Shown piece after piece: positions 37,590 through 46,673 of a DNA stretch of 64,000 nt. The stretch spans positions 264,214-328,213 of the forward strand of contig SVEQ01000002.1 in NCBI GenBank assembly GCA_015057325.1. The letters are read 5' to 3'. The stretch is from Lachnospiraceae bacterium. GTDB lineage: Bacteria > Bacillota > Clostridia > Lachnospirales > Lachnospiraceae. Position numbers and translations under genes: made by a program. Every line of letters starts with the position of its first letter. The stretch's first letter is position 1. A model generated the notes under the pieces. The model was not told the origin of the DNA, searched no databases, and saw only the letters and a list, made by a program, of their open reading frames with translations.

Positions 37590-37615
37590 AAATATAACAC
37601 CATTCATACTTCAAT
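37590..37615 (-). promoter_or_regulatory. Probable promoter of the sugar ABC operon
   Basis: Extended -10 TGTTATATT on the minus strand, about 50 bases before the lipoprotein ATG, with a weak -35. The intergenic region of about 190 bases otherwise holds the terminator of the response regulator and no recognisable cre box. Confidence 0.4.
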
Positions 37616-37704
37616 AACTTGTCTCTTGCTGTTAATTCTTGTCTTCCTATAGGACGAAATCGTACTGCCTAGCATATTATTGCTCTTAATTTGTGCTAAA
37701 CAAA

Positions 37705-37741
37705 AAAGTGCTAGCCCAATAACTTGGACCGGCACCTTTCC
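37705..37741 (-). terminator. Terminator of the sensor-regulator operon
   Basis: An imperfect stem of about 12 bp (arms with AGGTGC and GCACTT) around an AAGTTATT loop, followed by TTTTTT on the minus strand, directly after the response-regulator stop. Confidence 0.7.
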
Positions 37742-39346
37742 TTATTCCTTGCCTTCCTTATATTCTGAAGGGGTTACGCCCACATTCTTCTTAAATGTTC
37801 GACTAAAATAATTGGCATCGGAATATCCGACTTCCATACAAATCTCTTTCATACTCTTTGAAGAATTACGTAACAACTGCTTTGCTTTTTCTATTCTTAT
37901 ATTGGTCAGATACTCAATAAACGTACTTCCCGTTCGCTTCTTAAACAGTTTACTGAAATAGTAAGGACTTATATTAAGTTCCTTAGATACATCATCAAGA
38001 ATCAGATCCTTTGAATAGTTTTCTTCTATATATAACTGTGAGTTTTTAATTATATCCACACTGGTCTCGTCCTTTTTTGTAAGGATGTTGTGGCATACAT
38101 TGGCAATCTTTGACAAAAACCACTCATTTAACTGTTCCATCGACTGCATGTTCATTACAGTATCAAGATACTCACTTCTCATATTAAATCGATAGACCAT
38201 CTGACTGTTTTCAAATCCGATTGTTTCCGCTCTTAATACAAACTCAAGGACTTTAAGTTTGATATCCTTTTCATTCTGTATGTGATTGGTTATCATCCAA
38301 TCAAAAAACTCGTTAGCGTAATATGAGGCACGATTAACATTACCTTCCTCGATGTTCTTAAACAATGCCTTTTCCGTATCCATCGGATAATCTTCCTCAT
38401 AATTGCGAGTGGTGGTTATATCCTTAACATGAACAACCGAATCCGAACTGTTATAAGAAAGCGAACGCATAGCACCATTATACGATTCCGACAAATTATC
38501 GAGTTCCTCAATTGCTCCTACACCAACCCTGAATCTGGCATCAAACATTTTTCTAAGTTCTCTTGCCATTTTTCTTGCTTTCTCGATTACCGAAACTCGA
38601 AGTTCATACTCATCATCTGGATTTGGAATACTCATTGGAACAAAAACCAAAATCATGTTACCCATCATCGCACCGACACAGCAATCGAAGAACGTCTTTA
38701 TAGCATCCTTAATTCTCGAATACTCTTTTTGGAGTCGTACACTGGTTCCGATTGTATTCTCCATTTTATCCTTATCGCCTGCTTCACCAAACTGAATCGA
38801 CATTATAAAACCGGCATTATCCTCAATTCCTAAAAGAGTTCTGAAATTATTAAGTTCATCTTCCCCGCTATTCTGGTAGATAAGTGAATAAATGAATCCA
38901 TTCTCGATAATAGGTGTGACAATCTCAAGCTTTTCTTTGTTGGCCAGATCCTCACTTCTTTTAATCTTAGTCTGATCAACCTTTTCCATAGCCTTCTTCA
39001 AGGTTGCAACTATTGTATCTTTATCTATTGGCTTGTTAAGATATTCAAGAACGCCAATGTCTATTGCATCCTTTGCATAATCAAACTTCACAAAAGCGCT
39101 TACTACAATGAAAAGAATGCCATCATTGCTTTTTCTTATCTCTCTCATTGCTTCAATACCATTAATTCCCGGCATCTGAATATCCATGAAAACGATATCC
39201 GGTCTGAAGTATTCTGCTGTCTCAATTACTTTTCTTCCGGTATTGGCACATTCAATCACACATTTTTCCGGAAAATTATTCTCAATTATGAACTTTAATG
39301 CATCAATAACTATACTTTCGTCATCAGCTATTAATATCTTATACAT
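37742..39346 (-). CDS. YesN-type AraC response regulator
   Basis: A 534-residue regulator. The receiver domain (1-125) has the acidic pair Asp8-Asp9, phospho-acceptor Asp55 (FMDIQMPG) and Lys105 (NKPI). A long central region without clear motifs follows. An AraC helix-turn-helix pair sits at about 430-530 (LNISPYYFSKLFKKRTG and YSDANYFSRTFKKNVG, each close to the AraC consensus). It should activate the neighbouring ABC sugar operon. It overlaps the kinase gene by 8 bases and is the last of three cotranscribed genes. Confidence 0.93.
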   Translation of the reverse strand: MYKILIADDESIVIDALKFIIENNFPEKCVIECANTGRKVIETAEYFRPDIVFMDIQMPGINGIEAMREIRKSNDGILFIVVSAFVKFDYAKDAIDIGVLEYLNKPIDKDTIVATLKKAMEKVDQTKIKRSEDLANKEKLEIVTPIIENGFIYSLIYQNSGEDELNNFRTLLGIEDNAGFIMSIQFGEAGDKDKMENTIGTSVRLQKEYSRIKDAIKTFFDCCVGAMMGNMILVFVPMSIPNPDDEYELRVSVIEKARKMARELRKMFDARFRVGVGAIEELDNLSESYNGAMRSLSYNSSDSVVHVKDITTTRNYEEDYPMDTEKALFKNIEEGNVNRASYYANEFFDWMITNHIQNEKDIKLKVLEFVLRAETIGFENSQMVYRFNMRSEYLDTVMNMQSMEQLNEWFLSKIANVCHNILTKKDETSVDIIKNSQLYIEENYSKDLILDDVSKELNISPYYFSKLFKKRTGSTFIEYLTNIRIEKAKQLLRNSSKSMKEICMEVGYSDANYFSRTFKKNVGVTPSEYKEGKE

Positions 39347-40823
39347 TCTGTTTCTCCTTTATATCCTTCGGAATAAAAAGTGCAACCTCCGTACCCATAT
39401 TAGGACCAACACTTGTTATCTCTATAACATCATCACTATTATAGAAGTTTCTCATTCTCATTATAACATTATCTATGCCGATTCCACCCTCTTTGTCGGA
39501 ATCAATTTTATCTGAAGTCTCATTGTTCATTATTCGATTGATCACCTCTGCAGGCATACCCAAACCGTTGTCTCTTACGGAAATAACAATGTTATCATCT
39601 TCTTCCGTAACGGAAACATCAATCCTCTTCTCCCATTCTACTTCAGGGAAACCATGCTTAATACAGTTTTCAACTATCGGCTGTAATATCATACCCGGAA
39701 TACTTACATTAAGCAAGGACTCATCAACATTCTTGTTGTAGACAAGTTCTCCGGAATAGCGTACATTTATAATGTATATATAGTCATCAACTATCTTTAA
39801 TTCCTCCCCGATAGAAGATGTGTGATCATTCTGTTTTATCTTAAATCTGAAGAAATCCGCCACCTTATGAATATACTTATATGTCTTATCGGCATTCTCC
39901 ATCATAGCAAGCTGCGCACCGGCATTTAACGTATTAAACAAAAAATGCGGATTAATCTGCGCCTGCAAGTATTTAAGCTGTGCATCTTTGACCGCTGTTT
40001 CCATTCGGATGGATTGTTCCCTTAAAGCACTTTCCGTCTCCATACTCTTTCTAAACTTCTCAATGTAATCCTTAAGACTTATTACCATCTGGTTAAATGA
40101 ACGGTTAACTATACCTATTTCATTTACCGAACTTGACTCTACAAGCATTACATCAAGATTACCGTTTCCGACTTCAGTCGCAGTGTCGGCAAGTTTTCTG
40201 AGCGGTTCTGTAAGTCGCTTTATCATAAGAAGCAAAACACATATATCCAATCCGCCTGTCAGCAAAAGGATGACTATATATATGATTTCAGTATACTTTG
40301 TTAAACTGAGCATATTCTTGTACGAAAGTGAATTGTTATGAAACATTGTGTTGTTCAAATCCGTCATATATGCAGTCATATACTCGTATATTTTATTCGC
40401 GTTTGTTTGATAGTTTTGATACTTTTCTATATTTCTGGTCTTTTTTGCAAGCACCGCCTGATTAACATACATAACATAACTGTCCGACATATTATACAAA
40501 CTGTTTTCTCTGACATCCATCTCCGTCATCGGATATACATGCTTATATCTGTCGATAAGTTCCTTATATGACTCAACATCATTATAAAACTTATTAAGTA
40601 TATTCTCATCCTTTGAATTAATATACTCTTGCATTTCCAGCTGAAGACTGTCTAGCTTATCTCTTATTTCCATCAGCTGTCTGTTTCCATCATAGGCTCC
40701 ATCAACATTATCAATGATGGATTTCATGTTTTGGAAAATAAACAAATTAACTACAAACATCAAGCAAAATGTTACGAGAAATATATATACTATTTGGTCA
40801 CGAAACGATCTTCTACTCCTCAT
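39339..40823 (-). CDS. YesM-type sensor histidine kinase
   Basis: A 494-residue membrane kinase. TM1 (about 10-30), a mostly helical extracytoplasmic domain (about 30-175), TM2 (about 178-200), a HAMP domain, then the His_kinase domain with phospho-acceptor His293 in QINPHFLFNTL. The HATPase domain follows with the N-box (VENCIKHGF) and G-box (DNGLGMP). The short external helical region is not an obvious ligand pocket, which fits a kinase that takes its signal from the membrane-anchored binding protein encoded just upstream. It overlaps that gene by 11 bases and the regulator by 8, so all three are coupled. Confidence 0.93.
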   Translation of the reverse strand: MRSRRSFRDQIVYIFLVTFCLMFVVNLFIFQNMKSIIDNVDGAYDGNRQLMEIRDKLDSLQLEMQEYINSKDENILNKFYNDVESYKELIDRYKHVYPMTEMDVRENSLYNMSDSYVMYVNQAVLAKKTRNIEKYQNYQTNANKIYEYMTAYMTDLNNTMFHNNSLSYKNMLSLTKYTEIIYIVILLLTGGLDICVLLLMIKRLTEPLRKLADTATEVGNGNLDVMLVESSSVNEIGIVNRSFNQMVISLKDYIEKFRKSMETESALREQSIRMETAVKDAQLKYLQAQINPHFLFNTLNAGAQLAMMENADKTYKYIHKVADFFRFKIKQNDHTSSIGEELKIVDDYIYIINVRYSGELVYNKNVDESLLNVSIPGMILQPIVENCIKHGFPEVEWEKRIDVSVTEEDDNIVISVRDNGLGMPAEVINRIMNNETSDKIDSDKEGGIGIDNVIMRMRNFYNSDDVIEITSVGPNMGTEVALFIPKDIKEKQNV

Positions 40824-41829
40824 TTAGATACCTCTCGACATTATCTTTAGTAACAATTGTATCCTCAACAATAATATGCTCATTTATATTTCCTGTTTTT
40901 AGATAATTGGTCATAGAATCAATACACATCATTCCGGCCTGTGATGCATCCGCATCAACAAGCGCAGAAAAATAACCATCCTTAACAGCCTTAAGCAATG
41001 AACCGGTAATACCGGTACCAATAATCTGTGCATCCGGTGAAAGCGAGTAATCTTTTATTGCCTGATACATCATCTGCGTATCTCTTTCATTCATACATAT
41101 AACAATATCTGGTTGTAACGCTTTCGAACTTAAGATGTCATCTATCTTATTCATAAATCTGAAATTAAGTGTGCCATCAACTTCTTCTTCAATGAAATCA
41201 ACATCCAAATGATTACCTTCGTATTGAAGAGTTTCTTTTATACCGTTTATAATCTCGTTTGTTCCTTCATCTGCATTATCATCTACAAGAACCATAACTT
41301 TAGGAGTTCTTGTTTTGGTAATATCAATAATAATACGGCCGTATTCTCTTCCCAAATCATACTGACCAAGTTCGACAAAGGATTTTCTTCTGCTGCCCGG
41401 ACAATCCGTTAAAATTGTAATTATCGGTGTTTCTTCATTACTTGTTTCATTTATACTATCTTTTAATGCTTCATCATCCGATGCTTCAACAAATATTCCA
41501 TCAGCCTTCATAGCAGCCGCCATTTTGACATAATCAGAATTAGTGTAGCTTAAATTAAGACTCTCTTTAAGTCTCTCCACGTATATTCCGCGAGGCTTAC
41601 CGTATTCCCTTGCCTGCTCATATATATGATTGGCTGTATAAGAATCCTCGGATTTACTGATAAAAATATAGTGATAGTTATAAGTAGTCTCATCTTCAGA
41701 TAAACTTTTAAATTTAATATGAACAAATACAAAAATCCCGATAATAATGAGTAATAACGCAAGTAGAAATACTACCATTCTTATCTCGTATTTGTCTGCT
41801 AGCAGTCTTGCCTTTTTGTGTTCATTCAT
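40813..41829 (-). CDS. Membrane-anchored sugar-binding sensor protein
   Basis: A 338-residue protein with an uncleaved N-terminal membrane helix (about 18-37) and an extracytoplasmic type I periplasmic-binding domain. Family-like stretches include MKADGIFVEASDDEAL, PDIVICMNERDTQ and a final DAIIGT-like TGITGSLLKAVKDG. It has no lipobox and lies upstream of the kinase, overlapping it by 11 bases. It probably presents a sugar signal to the kinase rather than to the transporter. I start at ATG 41829 (GAGG eight bases upstream); the ORF runs to 41886, but that falls inside the terminator of the upstream glnN gene. Confidence 0.85.
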   Translation of the reverse strand: MNEHKKARLLADKYEIRMVVFLLALLLIIIGIFVFVHIKFKSLSEDETTYNYHYIFISKSEDSYTANHIYEQAREYGKPRGIYVERLKESLNLSYTNSDYVKMAAAMKADGIFVEASDDEALKDSINETSNEETPIITILTDCPGSRRKSFVELGQYDLGREYGRIIIDITKTRTPKVMVLVDDNADEGTNEIINGIKETLQYEGNHLDVDFIEEEVDGTLNFRFMNKIDDILSSKALQPDIVICMNERDTQMMYQAIKDYSLSPDAQIIGTGITGSLLKAVKDGYFSALVDADASQAGMMCIDSMTNYLKTGNINEHIIVEDTIVTKDNVERYLNEE

Positions 41830-41860
41830 CACATATACCTCAAGCACCTTGACTATTTCA

Positions 41861-41900
41861 AAAAAACGGAACCGCATATACTTCATACATGGTTCCGTTT
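41861..41900 (-). terminator. Terminator of glnN
   Basis: Arms AAACGGAACC and GGTTCCGTTT with a 17-base loop, followed by a T run on the minus strand. It lies 25 bases past the stop of glutamine synthetase III. Confidence 0.85.
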
Positions 41901-41924
41901 AATAATTACAAAACAATAACAGTT

Positions 41925-44039
41925 TTATGCGTAGAACAGAATATCCTCATACTGAGGGAATGGCCAATATTCTTTGCCGACAAGTTCTTCCAATCTATCA
42001 GCCGGCTTTCTGACCTTGCTCATAGCTGCAAACACATCATTATAGAAGCAATGTGCCGCTTTCTCCATATCGCCCTCTAAAGCGATTGCCTTCTCATCAA
42101 GTTCTTCAAGCTCTTTGGTACGTGCAATAAGTTCCTTAAGTTCCTTGGCAATTTCCTTAAGCACATCCTCCTGAACAGAAGTATCTATTCCGATTGCTTT
42201 TAATTCATTAACACCTTTTGCTGTATCTGCCTCATACTTCATAACAGCAGGAACAATCTGCTTCTTGACCATATCAAGCATAGTCTTTGCTTCGATATTA
42301 ATCTGCTTTGAGTAATTCTCATAGTATATCTCAGCACGAGACTTAAGTTCTGCCTTTGATAATACATTGAACTTCTCAAACATTGCAATGTTATCATCAT
42401 TCTCATAAGCCTTAACAGCATCAACAAGACATTTGATATTAGGAAGTCCACGTTTTTCGGCTTCCTTAACCCACTCATCGGAATATCCGTCACCGTTAAA
42501 TACTATTCTCTTATGCTTTCCGATAAGTTCTTTTATCTTGTCATGAACAGCCATTTCAAAGTTATCTGCCTTCTCAAGATCATCCGCCACCTGGCATAAT
42601 GCATCTGCAACGATAGTGTTAAGAATTATATTCGGTGTTGCAATAGACTGCGTTGAGCCCACCATACGGAACTCAAACTTATTACCTGTAAATGCAAATG
42701 GTGATGTACGGTTTCTGTCTGTTGCATCCTGCATAAATGAAGGAAGTGTTGAAACTCCCGATTCATATGTCTTACCCTGTATTGAGCTTGTAGCCTCTCC
42801 TGTTGTATCAAGCTGTTTTAATACATCATCAAGCTGCTCACCAAGATATACGGAAATGATTGCCGGTGGTGCCTCATTTGCACCAAGTCTGTGGTCATTT
42901 CCCGGTGATGATGCCGAAAGTCTTAACAAATCAGCATGCTCATCAACAGCCTTAAGTATTGTTGTAAGGAACAATAAGAACTGTACATTCTCATGAGGTG
43001 TTTTACCCGGCTCTAAAAGATTAATGCCGTCGTCCGTTCCTATTGACCAGTTGTTGTGCTTACCTGAACCATTTACACCCTCAAAAGGCTTCTCATGTAA
43101 AAGACAAGCAAGATTGTGATGCTCTGCAACACGCTTCATTGTCTCCATTATAAGCTGATTGTGATCTGTTCCTATATTAGTTGTTGCATATATGGGTGCC
43201 AACTCATGCTGGCAAGGTGCAACCTCGTTATGCTGTGTTTTTGCAGATATTCCAAGCTTCCACAATTCGATATTTAAGTCATGCATATACGAAAGAACTC
43301 TGCGTCTTACCGAACCGAAATAGTGATCGTCTAATTCCTGACCTTTTGGAGGCATTGCACCAAACAAAGTACGTCCCGTAAAAATAAGATCCTTTCTCTT
43401 ATCAAAATCGTCCTTATCAACAAGGAAATATTCCTGTTCAGGTCCTACGTATGTAACAACACTCTTAGAAGTTGTGTTACCAAAAAGCTTAAGTATTCTC
43501 ATAGCCTGAGTACTTACCGCTTCTACCGAACGCAAAAGAGGAATCTTCTTATCAAGTGCCTCTCCTGTATATGAAGAAAATGCTGTCGGAATGCAAAGTA
43601 CAGTAGTTCCGTCCGGTGATTCCTTAACAAATGCAGGGGACGTGCAATCCCAAGCTGTATAGCCTCTGGCTTCATTTGTTGCTCGAAGTCCGCCTGAAGG
43701 GAATGAAGAAGCATCCGGTTCGCCCTTGATAAGCTCCTTGCCGGAAAAGTCCATCATAACCTTACCGTCACCTGTTGGGTTGATAAATGAATCATGCTTT
43801 TCAGCAGTAATGCCGGTCATAGGCTGGAACCAATGTGTATAATGTGTCGCTCCTTTTTCAATAGCCCAATCCTTCATTGCATTAGCAACAGTATCTGCTA
43901 TTGCCGGATTAAGTTCTTTGCCAAGTTCAATTGTCTTCTTAAGTTCTTTGTAAACAGCCTTTGGAAGACGCTCTCTCATTGCAGCATCATTAAACACGTT
44001 AGAACCGAAAATCTCTGTAACATTAACATTATCGTTCAT
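41925..44039 (-). CDS. glnN: Glutamine synthetase type III
   Basis: A 704-residue GS-III, far longer than GS-I (about 440-470). Recognisable features are the N-terminal [17 protein letters not shown], the [10 protein letters not shown] motif, the [17 protein letters not shown] region with the active-site Glu/His residues, [12 protein letters not shown] and the ALNPGNDH-like [18 protein letters not shown]. It joins ammonia to glutamate using ATP, in the cytoplasm. It has its own promoter (44122-44150), a leader with a 12-bp hairpin, and a terminator. It lies just downstream of the ANTAR regulator and GS-like genes. Confidence 0.96.
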   Translation of the reverse strand: MNDNVNVTEIFGSNVFNDAAMRERLPKAVYKELKKTIELGKELNPAIADTVANAMKDWAIEKGATHYTHWFQPMTGITAEKHDSFINPTGDGKVMMDFSGKELIKGEPDASSFPSGGLRATNEARGYTAWDCTSPAFVKESPDGTTVLCIPTAFSSYTGEALDKKIPLLRSVEAVSTQAMRILKLFGNTTSKSVVTYVGPEQEYFLVDKDDFDKRKDLIFTGRTLFGAMPPKGQELDDHYFGSVRRRVLSYMHDLNIELWKLGISAKTQHNEVAPCQHELAPIYATTNIGTDHNQLIMETMKRVAEHHNLACLLHEKPFEGVNGSGKHNNWSIGTDDGINLLEPGKTPHENVQFLLFLTTILKAVDEHADLLRLSASSPGNDHRLGANEAPPAIISVYLGEQLDDVLKQLDTTGEATSSIQGKTYESGVSTLPSFMQDATDRNRTSPFAFTGNKFEFRMVGSTQSIATPNIILNTIVADALCQVADDLEKADNFEMAVHDKIKELIGKHKRIVFNGDGYSDEWVKEAEKRGLPNIKCLVDAVKAYENDDNIAMFEKFNVLSKAELKSRAEIYYENYSKQINIEAKTMLDMVKKQIVPAVMKYEADTAKGVNELKAIGIDTSVQEDVLKEIAKELKELIARTKELEELDEKAIALEGDMEKAAHCFYNDVFAAMSKVRKPADRLEELVGKEYWPFPQYEDILFYA

Positions 44040-44060
44040 AATCTTTACTCCTTATGAAGA

Positions 44061-44088
44061 AAGGGTATTCTCAAGCGAGAACACCCTT
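44061..44088 (-). promoter_or_regulatory. Leader hairpin of glnN
   Basis: A 12-bp stem (44061-44072 with 44077-44088, one G-U pair) with a 4-base loop, seven bases before the AAGGAG ribosome binding site in an about 75-base leader. There is no long T run, so it is a weak terminator at best; an RNA-level control site is possible. The loop does not fit the hexaloop hairpins known for ANTAR proteins. Confidence 0.5.
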
Positions 44089-44121
44089 ATAATTTTATAT
44101 ATATCCGCTTCAACAGTTAAT

Positions 44122-44150
44122 AATATAAACCAATTAATATCAAAAATCAA
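44122..44150 (-). promoter_or_regulatory. Promoter of glnN
   Basis: Minus-strand TTGATT (44145-44150), 17-base spacer, TATATT (44122-44127). Confidence 0.7.
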
Positions 44151-44165
44151 GTTTTTTGTGATTTT
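44142..44165 (-). terminator. Possible weak terminator after the ANTAR gene
   Basis: A 7-bp A/T-rich stem (AAAATCA/TGATTTT) with a T-rich 3' side directly after the ANTAR stop, overlapping the glnN -35 box. It is A/T only and may be leaky, letting the upstream transcript reach glnN. Confidence 0.35.
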
Positions 44166-44755
44166 CAATCTCCCCACTTGTCTATTATCTCTTCTGCAAG
44201 TATTTTCTTGGATATACATCTGTTCATAGACTCTTTTACTATATAACTGTGAGCCTCTTCTTCTGTCATATTTTCATTGGCAATTAGGAACCATTTCGCC
44301 TTGTTAATAATACGCTGCTCGCGTAATTTATCCTCAGTTGTCGAGAGTCTGTTCTCCAACTCAAGAATCTTATTCCTGTCGGCAACGAGATGTCTTATGC
44401 ACTGACTGATTGTTCTTCCATTGATTGGCTTTGAAACCGCAATGATGCCGTAGTCTATAACATGTTCTGCAACATCATCAGCTATCTCGCCCGGGGTAAC
44501 AAGCAATATACCCGCTGAAGTTCTTGTTGCAACGTCTATCGAAAACTCAACTCCCATATCATCAGGAAGAGGTGTATTAATTACAACAATGTCGTATCCT
44601 CTTGCCAGCAACTGTCGTTGTGCATGTGAAATACTCTTTGCAATATCTATTACATCGAACTGTGCTCTTGGAAGCACGCGTTTCACCAGCGTATTAAATT
44701 GTTCAGCAGCAGATACTATCAACAACGAGTACTGCCTGTCTGTCTTTCTGTCCAT
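44165..44755 (-). CDS. Response-regulator-like ANTAR RNA-binding antiterminator
   Basis: A 196-residue protein. The N-terminal receiver-like domain (about 8-125) has the phospho-site region replaced by VVINTPLPDD, so normal phosphorylation is doubtful. A coiled-coil linker (about 128-150) follows. The C-terminal ANTAR domain (about 145-196) shows the typical three-helix pattern AKWFLIANENMTEEEAHSYI, then KKILAEEIID. ANTAR proteins bind paired RNA hairpins and prevent termination, and several act on nitrogen genes. It sits 52 bases after the GS-like gene and upstream of glnN, so either is a plausible target. The start is ATG 44755 with GGGTGA upstream; a GTG at 44764 is in frame but less likely. 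Confidence 0.85.
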   Translation of the reverse strand: MDRKTDRQYSLLIVSAAEQFNTLVKRVLPRAQFDVIDIAKSISHAQRQLLARGYDIVVINTPLPDDMGVEFSIDVATRTSAGILLVTPGEIADDVAEHVIDYGIIAVSKPINGRTISQCIRHLVADRNKILELENRLSTTEDKLREQRIINKAKWFLIANENMTEEEAHSYIVKESMNRCISKKILAEEIIDKWGD

Positions 44756-44807
44756 ACACTTCACCCGAAACGTAAATTTATCGTTCTATCCTTTTCTTTC
44801 TTATAGA

Positions 44808-45980
44808 CTATCTTGTATAACTTTCAACAAGTTCTTTTGGAAGAATAGCATTGATAAAATCACTACCTGCCGCAACCTTGCTTGCCTCTTTTTTGGAGGT
44901 AGGAAGAAAGATTCCGTCAGGATCCATTTCTTTTGGAAGCGAAAGCTTATTCTCAATACCGTAAAGAGCTGCATGAATAAGTAATGCATACGCAAGATAC
45001 GGATTACTAAGCGCATCCGGCGAACGAAGCTCGATAAACGGCTTACCTTTAATCTTTGAAATATATATAAGTCCCGTCTCATCCGCACCGGACCAGTTAA
45101 TTCTGTCAGGTGCCGTTCCTGTTCCAAATCTTGCATAAGAACTGTCTGACGGATTGAGGAACAATGTCATATCGGAAATCTTATCGATTATTCCAGCTGC
45201 GATATAATCACTTACATCTGTTCCGTCGTTGCTTTCTGCAAAAATATTGATATGATATCCGTTACCCGGCTTATCCTCAAGAGGAACCGGCGAGAAATCA
45301 GCATACAAACCGTTTCTGTCAGCAACAGTACTTACAACCATCTTAAATGTAGTCATCTGGTCTGCAGCCTTAACCGGCTTACCGTAATGGAAGTCTATCT
45401 CATTTTGTCCCGGGCCGCTTTCATGGTGAGAGCGTTCCGGTATAAGTCCCATTTTCTCTATTGTAAGACATATTTCTCTTCTAATATTCTCGCCTTTGTC
45501 TGCAGGTGCAATATCCATATATCCGGCATCATCATATGGCTGTTTTGTTATATTGCCATCATCATCCTTCTTAAACAGATAAAACTCTGCCTCTGAACTG
45601 AAATGAAACTGTATGCCGGCCTGTTTTGCCTTCTTAACCGCATTTTTAAGAATAGTTCTAGTGTCAGCAACAAAAGGTTCTCCATCTGCAGTGCAAACAT
45701 CACAAAACATTCTGATAACACGTCCGCTATCCGGGCGCCATGGAAGAACAGAGAGCGTTGACGCATCAGGCTTAAGATACAAATTAGCACCCTTGCATCC
45801 CTCAAAACCAACGATTCCATGCGGATTAATCGGTATTCCATCCTCAAATGCCTTACCAATCTCCGAAGGCATAATTGAAATATTCTTCTGAACACCGAAT
45901 GCATCCCTGAATGCGAGTCTTATGAACTTGGCATCCTCTCTTTCAATATATTCAAGTATTTCTTCTAATGTCTCGTTCAT
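44808..45980 (-). CDS. Glutamine synthetase-like ligase, divergent short form
   Basis: A 390-residue GS-fold protein, shorter than GS-I (about 440). Kept features are RLAFRDAFG-type N-terminus, SEAEFYLF, ERSHHESGPGQNEID, GNGYHINIF and ELRSPDALSNPYLA. Differences from standard GS-I are visible. The second His of the H-x-H motif is Asn (HIN). The N-R-S...R-I/V-P stretch that holds the nucleotide and glutamate Arg residues reads ADETGLIYIS. It may therefore be a gamma-glutamyl ligase for another amine, or a glutamine synthetase with altered control. It is cotranscribed with the ANTAR regulator. It starts 28 bases inside the edge of the 663-bp repeat element, which must supply or block its promoter. 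Confidence 0.85.
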   Translation of the reverse strand: MNETLEEILEYIEREDAKFIRLAFRDAFGVQKNISIMPSEIGKAFEDGIPINPHGIVGFEGCKGANLYLKPDASTLSVLPWRPDSGRVIRMFCDVCTADGEPFVADTRTILKNAVKKAKQAGIQFHFSSEAEFYLFKKDDDGNITKQPYDDAGYMDIAPADKGENIRREICLTIEKMGLIPERSHHESGPGQNEIDFHYGKPVKAADQMTTFKMVVSTVADRNGLYADFSPVPLEDKPGNGYHINIFAESNDGTDVSDYIAAGIIDKISDMTLFLNPSDSSYARFGTGTAPDRINWSGADETGLIYISKIKGKPFIELRSPDALSNPYLAYALLIHAALYGIENKLSLPKEMDPDGIFLPTSKKEASKVAAGSDFINAILPKELVESYTR

Positions 45981-46008
45981 ATGTATCTCCTCTCTTTTCT
46001 ATCAAATC

Positions 46009-46671
46009 TTGCTGTTTAGTTACATTTTAAAAACGGACGCATACTTATTTTTAAATGTATCATGTTCATGTATGCCTGATTGTCCGGATATAAGAGTTTC
46101 TAGGTATTACGGAAAAGTTTTCTTATATTACGCGGCACTGTTCCAATTCGACATCCTGTCTCAATGGAACATGCCGAACATCCATGTTCGGCAACCGCTG
46201 TCTATTCAACGTAATACCAAGAAACTCTAATATCCTACCAAATGTCAAACATGAATCATAATACATTAAAACCAAGTATGCTGTCTGTCGGCTTAAAATG
46301 TAGCCAAACAGCCAATACGTAGCGTCCACTATGATGCGAGCCGCCTGCGGCGAGTCGCGTCCCTTGGCTGATTTGATGCACTTTCGTACATAACGAAACA
46401 GCGTGAGATTATCTGTGTGTGCAATATCCTGTGGAATATGGTAGGTGTTTAGAGGTTGTTGGTATGCCGTGATTAACATAGCGATGCGAGCCATGGATGG
46501 CGAGCAAGGCATCATTGAGCCACGATGGCGAATTGATAGCCGGTCGCGTATTATAAGAAAGTGTTGTCGGCATACCTACAACCTCTTAGCACCGGACATT
46601 CTGACACAGGATATGCATACATCTGATAATCTATACGCGTCCGTCATATATAAAAGTGTATTAAACAGCAA
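46009..46671. repeat. 663-bp gene-free element with long inverted terminal repeats
   Basis: The only gene-free stretch over 300 bases. It begins TTGCTGTTTA (46009-46018) and ends with the exact inverse (46662-46671). The inverted similarity continues inward for about 110 bases with changes (shared ACGGACGC, TGTCCGG and TAAGAG blocks). Inside lie two large hairpins: 46086-46111 with 46210-46235 (24 of 26 paired) and 46451-46469 with 46568-46586 (18 of 19). A small perfect hairpin is at 46173-46192. The first 75 bases recur, with one indel and one substitution, at 63927-64000. It abuts the carB stop and the GS-like start. It looks like a MITE-type or structured-RNA element; no transposase is encoded and no clear target duplication is visible. 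Confidence 0.85.
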
Positions 46672-46673
46672 TT

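Noticed and set aside
41830..41886. Upstream start at 41886 for the membrane-anchored binding protein
   Set aside because: It lies inside the glnN terminator hairpin and has no ribosome binding site.
44061..44088. Classical ANTAR-binding RNA hairpin in the glnN leader
   Set aside because: Known ANTAR targets are paired hairpins with six-base loops; this is a single stem with a four-base loop.
46123..46515. 130-residue open frame on the minus strand inside the 663-bp element
   Set aside because: It spans the hairpin arms, has no ribosome binding site that I can see, and its translation shows no transposase or other motif. The palindromic structure explains the open frame better.
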